From positions 1 through 64,000 of the forward strand of contig DASVWC010000004.1 in the NCBI GenBank assembly GCA_036389835.1: DNA of 64,000 bases, written 5' to 3'. Below the pieces are notes generated by a model. The model was not told the origin of the DNA. It saw only the letters and a program-made list of their open reading frames with translations, and did not search any database. This document shows, one piece after another, positions 55,987-61,552 of the stretch (position 1 is its first letter; the number at the start of each line of letters is the position of its first letter). Position numbers and translations under genes: made by a program. This DNA is from AC-37 sp036389835 (GTDB lineage Bacteria > Actinomycetota > Thermoleophilia > Solirubrobacterales > Thermoleophilaceae).

Positions 55987-56827
55987 CCCGGACAAGGTCC
56001 TCTTCCCGAACGGCGTCACCAAGCGCGAGCTGGCCGACCACTACTCCCTCGTCGCGCGCTTCGCGATCCCGCACATGCGCGATCGCCCGCTCACGCTGCA
56101 CTCGTATCCGCGCGGGATCGAGGCCGAGGGGATCTACATCAAGCAGGCGCCCAAGCACTTCCCCGCCTGGGTCAAGCGGGTGACGGTCCCCAAGCGCGGC
56201 GGGACCGTGGATCACGCGGTCGCCAACCGCGCCGACACGCTCGTGTACCTGGCCGGCCAGAACGTCGTAACGCCGCACGTGTGGCTCTCGCGCGCGGACA
56301 GCATCGAGAAGCCCGACCGGCTGATCTTCGACTTCGACCCCGAGCACGAGCGCTTCGCCGAGGTGCGCGCCGCGGCGCGGGCGCTCGGCGACCTGATGCG
56401 CGACCTCGGCCTCGCCCCGCACGCGATGACGTCGGGCTCGCGCGGGCTGCACGTGACCGTCCCGCTGCGACGCACGCGCACGTTCGCCGAGGTCCGCGCG
56501 TTCGCCGACGCGGTCGGCGACCTGATGGTCGAGCAGGACCCCACGCGCCTCACCCGCGTGTGGAGCAAGGCCGAGCGCGGCGACCGGATCTACGTGGACA
56601 CCGGCCGCAACGCGTATGCGCAGCACGCGGTGGCGCCCTACGCGGTGCGCGCGAAGCCCGACGCGCCGGTGGCCACGCCGCTGCGCTGGGAGGAGCTGGA
56701 GGACCGGAGGCTCCGCCCGAACGCGTGGACCGTGCGCACGATCGGCGAGCGGCTGGAGAGCGAGGGTGGCGACCCGTGGGCGGGGATCGCCAAGCGGGCG
56801 CGGCCGCTCCCTAGCCCACCCGGATGA
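55967..56827 (+). CDS. LigD-type polymerase/primase (Pol) domain protein
   Basis: 286 residues, archaeo-eukaryotic primase-like polymerase. SSPDKVLFPNGVTKRELADHY is the usual opening; LTLHSYPRGIEAEGIYIKQ, VVTPHVWLSRAD, and the catalytic Asp pair in RLIFDFDPE are present, then TSGSRGLHVTVPL and IYVDTGRNAYAQHAVAPYAVRA (about 203-224). Extends ends with ribonucleotides in known NHEJ systems. The PE-Lig-Pol gene order equals the domain order of fused LigD in Pseudomonas. The end overlaps the convergent RTX gene by 17 bases. No Ku gene in the window. Confidence 0.88.
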   Translation: MSVRISSPDKVLFPNGVTKRELADHYSLVARFAIPHMRDRPLTLHSYPRGIEAEGIYIKQAPKHFPAWVKRVTVPKRGGTVDHAVANRADTLVYLAGQNVVTPHVWLSRADSIEKPDRLIFDFDPEHERFAEVRAAARALGDLMRDLGLAPHAMTSGSRGLHVTVPLRRTRTFAEVRAFADAVGDLMVEQDPTRLTRVWSKAERGDRIYVDTGRNAYAQHAVAPYAVRAKPDAPVATPLRWEELEDRRLRPNAWTVRTIGERLESEGGDPWAGIAKRARPLPSPPG

Positions 56828-57473
56828 CGCGCTCGCAGTCGCTCGCGACCTTGTCGCGCGAGTCCGCCTTGGCCACGTCGCTGCCGGAGCCGCACTTCAC
56901 GGTGTCGCGCCTGCCGTCGCGGCTGTAGATCTCGTCGTTGCCGGCCCCGCCGCTGAAGCTGTCGGGATCCTGGCGGCTGCGCGCGGCGTCGTCGAGCACG
57001 TCGCGGCCGTCGCCGCCCTGGATCTGATCGCGCCCGTCGCCGCCGTGCACCACGTCGTTGCCGGAGTCGCCGCGCACCACGTCGGCGCCGGCCATCCCGA
57101 ACACGCGGTCGCCGCCGGACCCGCCGGAGACGAGGTCCGCGCCGCCGGGGCCGGCCTCGTCGCCGAGCACCACGTCGCGGCCGCCCTGGCCGTAGAGCCG
57201 GTCGTCGCCCGGGCCGCCGTGGATCGCGTTGTCGTCGCCGCTGCCGCCGTAGGCCACGTCGTCGCCCGCGCGCGCGTTCAGCCGGTCGTCCCCGCCGCGG
57301 CCGTCGAGGGTGTCGGGGCCGTTGCCCGTGGTCAGCCACTCGTCGCGGTCGGTGCCGGTGCAGGTCATCCCGGCGTTCGAGACCGGCGCGCAGGTGTTGC
57401 CGGGCCCGGCCGAGGCCGGTGCGGCGGCGAGCGCCGCGGCGAGGGCGAGCAGGACGGTCGAGCGGCGGCTCAC
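56811..57473 (-). CDS. Secreted RTX calcium-binding repeat protein
   Basis: 220 residues. Signal peptide 1-22, then about eight nonapeptide repeats (NGPDTLDGRGGDDRLNARAG, GGSGDDNAIHGG, GDSGNDVVHGG, GGAGNDEIYS), one interrupted by GDEAGPGGADLVSGG. The end TVKCGSGSDVAKADSRDKV then ASDCERV parallels the larger RTX protein at 49879-51075. GTG start with AATGAT six bases upstream. Small exported calcium-binding protein; no type I secretion genes nearby, and the signal peptide points to Sec export. Confidence 0.83.
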   Translation of the reverse strand: MSRRSTVLLALAAALAAAPASAGPGNTCAPVSNAGMTCTGTDRDEWLTTGNGPDTLDGRGGDDRLNARAGDDVAYGGSGDDNAIHGGPGDDRLYGQGGRDVVLGDEAGPGGADLVSGGSGGDRVFGMAGADVVRGDSGNDVVHGGDGRDQIQGGDGRDVLDDAARSRQDPDSFSGGAGNDEIYSRDGRRDTVKCGSGSDVAKADSRDKVASDCERVIRVG

Positions 57474-57479
57474 GTGCCA

Positions 57480-57485
57480 ATCATT
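57480..57485 (-). promoter_or_regulatory. -10-like AATGAT for the small RTX gene
   Basis: Six bases before GTG 57473, in the 66-base divergent gap shared with the DMT transporter. Confidence 0.35.
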
Positions 57486-57504
57486 CGGCCGTTTGCGGGG
57501 AAAG

Positions 57505-57530
57505 GTTGACGGCGGGGGTGCGCCGGGTAC
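57505..57530 (+). promoter_or_regulatory. SigB/SigF-like promoter for the DMT transporter
   Basis: GTTG-N16-GGGTAC, ending nine bases before ATG 57540, so the mRNA would be leaderless or nearly so. Same pattern as 53917-53941. Confidence 0.35.
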
Positions 57531-57539
57531 GGCGGCCGC

Positions 57540-58442
57540 ATGGGCTGGGAGGGAGGAGCCGGGCTCGCGCTCGCGTCGGCGTTCGTCACGAACCTCGGGT
57601 TCCTGTGGCGCCACCGCGGCGCGGTGGCCGCGCCGGACGTCGACTTCCGGCATCCCCTGCGCAGCGCGGTCGGCCTGTTCCGCTCGAAGTGGTGGACGAT
57701 CGGCTACGTGGCCGCGCTGGTCGCGTGGCTGCTGCACGTCGGCGCGATGGCGCTGGCGCCGCTCTCGATCGTGCAGTCGGCGCTCGCCGCCGGATTCGTC
57801 TTCCTCGCGGTGCTCGCTGACCGGTTCTTCGGCTTTGACCTCGGCCGCCGCGAGTGGACCGGCGTGCTGCTCGCCGCCGCCGGCCTCGCCTTCCTCGCGC
57901 TCACCGCCGGCCAGGTGAAGGGGGAGCAGTCCGAGTACGGCACGGTCGCGATCGTCGCGTTCCAGCTCGCGATGATCGGGGTGGGCGCGCTGCTGATCGT
58001 CGGCGAGAGGGGCCGGCTCGCCGCGGGCTCGCGCGTGGGCGTCCTGCTCGGGGCGGGCGCCGGAGTGCTCTTCACGGTCACCCATGTCGCGATGAAGGCT
58101 CTCACGGGCGAGGTCGCGGGTCCAGTCGACCTGGTCAGCCCGTGGACGGCGGTGATCGCCGTCGGCGGCGTGGTCGCCTTCTTCGTGTCCGCGCGCTCGC
58201 TTCAGGTCGGCAAGGCCGTGCCGGTGATCGCCGCCACCGCCATCGCCGGCAACGCCACCTCGATCCTGGCCGGCGTCGTGGTGTTCGGCGACCCGATCGG
58301 AAGCGATCCGCTGATCGCGACGCTGCGGATCGCCGCCTTCGGCCTGATCGTGGTCGCGGCCGCGCTGATCCCGGGCCCGCTGCGCGCCGCGGGCGACCAG
58401 CGCAAGCGCGCCGAGGGCGTGGCGCGCCCCGCGACCGCATAG
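57540..58442 (+). CDS. DMT-superfamily (EamA/NIPA-like) membrane transporter
   Basis: 300 residues with about nine hydrophobic helices arranged as two similar halves (for example WTIGYVAALVAWLLHVGAMA and VPVIAATAIAGNATSILAGVV, each shown in part). Relatives move metabolites or magnesium; no substrate evidence here. ATG start right after the candidate promoter. Ends 28 bases before the MEST-like hydrolase gene. Confidence 0.78.
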   Translation: MGWEGGAGLALASAFVTNLGFLWRHRGAVAAPDVDFRHPLRSAVGLFRSKWWTIGYVAALVAWLLHVGAMALAPLSIVQSALAAGFVFLAVLADRFFGFDLGRREWTGVLLAAAGLAFLALTAGQVKGEQSEYGTVAIVAFQLAMIGVGALLIVGERGRLAAGSRVGVLLGAGAGVLFTVTHVAMKALTGEVAGPVDLVSPWTAVIAVGGVVAFFVSARSLQVGKAVPVIAATAIAGNATSILAGVVVFGDPIGSDPLIATLRIAAFGLIVVAAALIPGPLRAAGDQRKRAEGVARPATA

Positions 58443-58457
58443 CACGGCCCGAGGCGC

Positions 58458-58463
58458 GACAAT
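58458..58463 (+). promoter_or_regulatory. -10-like GACAAT for the MEST-like hydrolase
   Basis: Seven bases before GTG 58471. Confidence 0.45.
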
Positions 58464-58470
58464 CCGGCCG

Positions 58471-59352
58471 GTGATCGCCACCGACCGCATCGAGGACTGG
58501 TTCGCCGCGGGCGAGCGGGTCGAGGCCGGCGGCTTCGGCCTCTTCACGCGCACGGCCGGCGCGGCCGGCTCGCCGTGGCTCACGCTGCTGCACGGCTTTC
58601 CGACGTGCTCGTGGGACTGGTCGGCGGTCGCGGACGCGCTCGCCGCCGAGCGCCGCCTGCTGATGTTCGACTTCCTCGGGTTCGGCGACTCCGACAAGCC
58701 GCCCGACCACGCCTACTCGATCCACGAGCAGGCCGATCTGACCGAGGCGCTCTGGCGCCACTTCGGCGTGACCAGCACCGCGCTGATAGTGCACGACTTC
58801 GGCGTGAGCGTCGGCCAGGAGCTGCTCGCCCGCCACGCCGAGGGCAAGCTCGCGGTCGAGATCGAGCGGATCGCGTTCCTCAACGGCGGCCTCTACCCCG
58901 ACGTGCACCGCGCCACGCTCGCGCAGCGGGCGCTGCTCCACCCGCGGATCGGCCCGCTGGTCTCGAGCCGGATCGACGAGCGGGCCTTCGGCCGCGGGCT
59001 CGGGCGGGTGTTCGGCCCGGACCACCGGCCGTCGAAGGAGGAGCTGCACGAGCACTGGCTCGGCATCCAGCGTCGCGGCGGCCCCCACGTCCAGCACCGC
59101 GTGATCCGCTACATCGACGACCGCCGCCGTCACGAGGCGCGCTGGACCGGCGCGCTGGAGCGCACCGAGGTGCCGCGCGCCTTCGTGTGGGGCATGCTCG
59201 ACCCGGTGTCGGGCGCGCACATGGCGGAGCGGATCGTCACGCGCGTCCCTGCGCGCGAGCTGCACGCGCTCGCCGACGTGGGCCACTACCCGCAGCTCGA
59301 GGCGCCGCAGCGCAGCGCCCTGCTGCTGCGGCGCTTCGTCGCCGCGGACTAG
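58471..59352 (+). CDS. Alpha/beta hydrolase, MEST-like, Asp nucleophile
   Basis: 293 residues. LLHGFPTCSWDW is the oxyanion-loop motif, LMFDFLGFGDSDKP follows, and the nucleophile elbow reads VHDFGVSVGQELL, with Asp where serine hydrolases have Ser, as in haloalkane dehalogenases, epoxide hydrolases and MEST. FLNGGLYPDVHRATLAQ is characteristic of the MEST branch. The catalytic His is in DVGHYPQLEAP. Activity in bacteria is unknown; a dehalogenase or epoxide hydrolase reaction is possible. GTG start. Confidence 0.82.
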   Translation: MIATDRIEDWFAAGERVEAGGFGLFTRTAGAAGSPWLTLLHGFPTCSWDWSAVADALAAERRLLMFDFLGFGDSDKPPDHAYSIHEQADLTEALWRHFGVTSTALIVHDFGVSVGQELLARHAEGKLAVEIERIAFLNGGLYPDVHRATLAQRALLHPRIGPLVSSRIDERAFGRGLGRVFGPDHRPSKEELHEHWLGIQRRGGPHVQHRVIRYIDDRRRHEARWTGALERTEVPRAFVWGMLDPVSGAHMAERIVTRVPARELHALADVGHYPQLEAPQRSALLLRRFVAAD

Positions 59353-59356
59353 GGGG

Positions 59357-59397
59357 TGGTCGACCTAACCCACCGTATAGGTGGGTAATGTCGACCA
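59357..59397. repeat. Nested intergenic hairpin element B
   Basis: Outer arms TGGTCGAC (59357-59364) and GTCGACCA (59390-59397), spacers CTAA and TAAT, inner arms CCCACC (59369-59374) and GGTGGG (59380-59384 plus next base), loop GTATA. It lies between convergent genes. Plan and spacer words match element A at 9871-9919, with the arm sequences GGTGGG and GGTCG swapped between outer and inner positions. Confidence 0.75.
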
Positions 59398-59420
59398 GGT
59401 CGCGCGAGGAGGCGCGGCCG

Positions 59421-59771
59421 CTAGCGGCGCCCGCGGAAGCGGTCCCTCAGCCGGCGGCCGCCGAGGCTGCTCGCGTTGAGCTTGATCGCGCCCGGGTTGG
59501 CGGACGGCTTGGGCAGCCGCTCTGCCTCGTCGCCGTCGATCTTGAGGGTCACGAGGCGCTCGTAGATCTCGTCGACCTCGGGGGCGTCCACGAAGCGGTC
59601 GCCGCGCGGCGTCTTGACCACGATCCCGTCGAACAGGTGCTTCTCGTGGACGATCATCACTCGCTTGACGCGGCCGACCTCGCGGCCGTCGGAGGATTCG
59701 ACGCGCACGCCGCGCTCCAGCGCCTCGAAGGCGATGCGATAGCCCCGCTCGCCGGGGTCGTCAGCGGCCAT
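59421..59771 (-). CDS. PRC-barrel-like protein
   Basis: 116 residues. GVRVESSDGREVGRVKRVMI and LFDGIVVKTPRGDRFVDAPE, then YERLVTLKID, form the small beta-barrel found in RimM and photosynthetic reaction-centre H subunits. Used as a protein- or RNA-binding module. ATG with TATCCT six bases upstream. It follows the BON-domain gene on the same strand by 106 bases. Confidence 0.75.
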   Translation of the reverse strand: MAADDPGERGYRIAFEALERGVRVESSDGREVGRVKRVMIVHEKHLFDGIVVKTPRGDRFVDAPEVDEIYERLVTLKIDGDEAERLPKPSANPGAIKLNASSLGGRRLRDRFRGRR

Positions 59772-59777
59772 GCAGCG

Positions 59778-59783
59778 AGGATA
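59778..59783 (-). promoter_or_regulatory. -10-like TATCCT for the PRC-barrel gene
   Basis: Six bases before ATG 59771, suggesting its own promoter distinct from the BON gene upstream. Confidence 0.45.
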
Positions 59784-59877
59784 CGCCCGGCTCGGCGCAG
59801 GCGCCGACGGCCGGATCCCGCACCGGCCGCCGGGCCAAACGCGCTCTCGCGCGCAGCCTGTCGCCCGCGGGCGGGGC

Positions 59878-60528
59878 CTAGGAGGCGCCGTCGTCGCTGC
59901 CGGCGCCGTTCGCGACGGTCGGGAACGGCGCCGGGGGCGATCCGCCCTCGCCGGATCCGAGCGGGGCCGGCTGGCGGCCGCGGCCGGTCTCGGCCAGCTC
60001 GGCCGGGCCGGGCTCGGCCTCGGCGGGCGTGCTCTCGGCGTTGAAGCGCCGGGTCACCTCGCGCTCCTCCTGCGCCGCGGGCGGCGGAGTGGGGGCGGGC
60101 GCCGGCTCGGCCTTAGGCGGCGGGGCCGTCGCGGCGGCCGGCTTGGGCCGCGCCGAGCGCTTCGGGGCCGGACGCTTCTGGGTCTTGGGCTTCTGGGTCT
60201 TGGGCTTCTGCGGCGCCTTCGCGACCCGCAGCAGGTTCTCCACGCGGCTCACGCCCTCGATCGCGCCCGCGCGCGCCTCGACCTCCTCCGCCACCGCCTT
60301 CGACTTGACCTCGCCGCGCAGCCACACGACGCCCTCGGCCACCTCGAGCTCGACCTTCGACCTCGGCACCCGCCGCGAGGAGAAGACGTCGGCCTCCACG
60401 CGCTCCCTGAGCGTGTCGTCGTCGATCTGGGTGGAGCCTCCGAGACGGCTCCGGACGAGGTCGACCAGGCGGCCTCCGAGCGTGAGCCCGATCCGCGCCG
60501 GGCCGGTGATGAGCGAGTTCAGGTTCAT
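59878..60528 (-). CDS. BON-domain protein with long low-complexity tail
   Basis: 216 residues. A short N-terminal hydrophobic stretch (about 4-28) precedes a BON domain (about 35-103: DDTLRERVEADVF, VELEVAEGVVWLRGEVKS, IEGVSRVENLLRV). The second half is Lys/Pro/Ala-rich and disordered, including a KPKTQ tandem repeat. BON domains bind phospholipid or link envelope proteins. ATG with AAGGAG five bases upstream. Confidence 0.78.
   Translation of the reverse strand: MNLNSLITGPARIGLTLGGRLVDLVRSRLGGSTQIDDDTLRERVEADVFSSRRVPRSKVELEVAEGVVWLRGEVKSKAVAEEVEARAGAIEGVSRVENLLRVAKAPQKPKTQKPKTQKRPAPKRSARPKPAAATAPPPKAEPAPAPTPPPAAQEEREVTRRFNAESTPAEAEPGPAELAETGRGRQPAPLGSGEGGSPPAPFPTVANGAGSDDGAS
60175..60210 (-). 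repeat. 15-bp in-frame tandem repeat in the BON gene
   Basis: CTTCTGGGTCTTGGG repeats at 60175-60189 and 60190-60204, with six bases of a third copy, encoding KPKTQ units on the minus strand. Confidence 0.85.
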
Positions 60529-60618
60529 GCGTTCTCCTTAGCCGAGTCGAGGGGAGCGCAAACAGGCTACGAGCCGCCGTTCGAGGGTCGGAACGTGTGG
60601 CCGCGCAGGGGCCGGCAT

Positions 60619-60644
60619 GTGTGGCCGCGCTAAAGGATGGGTAC
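60619..60644 (+). promoter_or_regulatory. Candidate SigB/SigF-like promoter for rpf
   Basis: GTGT-N16-GGGTAC, about 40 bases upstream of the riboswitch. The 12-base word GTGTGGCCGCGC occurs here (60619-60630) and 24 bases earlier (60595-60606), perhaps an operator pair. The rest of the gap from 60529 holds nothing else recognisable. Confidence 0.3.
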
Positions 60645-60681
60645 ACGCCCGCCGAGGCTTCTGCTTAGATCTAATTAGCCA

Positions 60682-60828
60682 TACGCCGAGTTCCCGCCGC
60701 TCAGGGCGGCGGGGAACGGGGGAACCAACTGGGCCGGGCAGTCCGGTCCGTGGGGCGAATCGCCGCCATCAGTGCGGTGTAGCGCGAGTTCTTTCCGCGC
60801 GAGCCCGTCAGCTCACCTCGTAGGCGCC
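60682..60828 (+). ncRNA. Cyclic di-AMP riboswitch (ydaO/yuaA leader)
   Basis: Leader upstream of the muralysin gene with the conserved blocks of this class in order: CGCCGAG at the 5' stem, a GC hairpin (TTCCCGCCGC with GCGGCGGGGAA), GGGGGAACCAA, TGGGGCGAATC (usually GGGGTGAATC), a GCGCGAG hairpin, and GAGCCCGTCAGCTCACCTCG followed by TAGGCG closing the first stem. Actinobacterial members sit before cell-wall hydrolase genes and turn them off when c-di-AMP is high. The 3' end lies 20 bases before the start codon. Confidence 0.88.
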
Positions 60829-60848
60829 GGAGAGAACCGAAAGGCACC

Positions 60849-61469
60849 ATGACCTCACGCTTCCGTACTCGTTCGACCGCGCTCGCCGCCTGCGCGGTAC
60901 TGACGCTCGGCTCGGGCGCCGCGCTGGCCACCGCCGAGGAGACCAGCACCCGCACGCAGTCCTCCAGCGCGGACGATTCGAACTCCCTGCGCCTGGGCAG
61001 CACCGGCTCCGCGGTCAGGGCCGTCCAGCGCAAGCTGCGGGTCTCGGCGACCGGGTACTTCGGACGCCAGACCGAGGCGGCGGTCAAGCGCTTCCAGCGC
61101 AGGCGCGGCCTCGAGGCCGACGGCATCGTCGGCGCCGCCACGGCGCGCGCGCTCGGCGTGCGGCTCGGCAAGGCGTCCTATGCCAGCGGCGGCGCCGCGG
61201 CCGGGTCGAACGGCTCGAACACGTCGCGCTCGAAGCGCGTCAGGCTGCCCTCCGTGCTCGTGCGGATCGCCGAGTGCGAGTCGGGTGGCAACCCGCGCGC
61301 GGTCTCGCGCGACGGCCGCTACCGCGGCAAGTTCCAGTTCGACCTGGCGACGTGGCGCTCGCTCGGCGGCAAGGGCGACCCCGCTCAGGCCTCCGAGGCG
61401 CTTCAGGACCGTCTCGCGCTCAAGCTGTACCGCGCCCGCGGCACCGCGCCGTGGGCGAACTGCGCATAG
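60849..61469 (+). CDS. Resuscitation-promoting-factor-like muralysin with peptidoglycan-binding domain
   Basis: 206 residues. Signal peptide about 1-28, a PG_binding_1 domain (about 45-105: GSTGSAVRAVQRKLRV, GYFGRQTEAAVKRFQRRRGL), a Ser/Asn/Gly linker, and a transglycosylase-like Rpf domain (about 135-206) with the catalytic Glu in IAECESGGNP and the YRGKFQFDLATW motif. Cleaves peptidoglycan glycan strands in relatives, promoting growth resumption. ATG with AAAGG four bases upstream. Controlled by the c-di-AMP riboswitch. Confidence 0.9.
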   Translation: MTSRFRTRSTALAACAVLTLGSGAALATAEETSTRTQSSSADDSNSLRLGSTGSAVRAVQRKLRVSATGYFGRQTEAAVKRFQRRRGLEADGIVGAATARALGVRLGKASYASGGAAAGSNGSNTSRSKRVRLPSVLVRIAECESGGNPRAVSRDGRYRGKFQFDLATWRSLGGKGDPAQASEALQDRLALKLYRARGTAPWANCA

Positions 61470-61552
61470 CGCCGCGCGCCGATTTGAAGCTAGAGTGAGC
61501 AGCCGGCCCTCGGGGTCGGCTGGACTCGCAACGGCAGGGGTTGATCGGAGAG

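Noticed and set aside
54632..56827. A complete Ku-dependent end-joining locus
   Set aside because: No Ku gene is present in the window, so only the LigD modules can be claimed.
60671..60679. AT-rich near-palindrome GCTTAGATCTAATTAGC (60663-60679) as a third nested hairpin
   Set aside because: Arms are short and imperfect, and the CTAA/TAT-loop architecture of the other two elements is missing.
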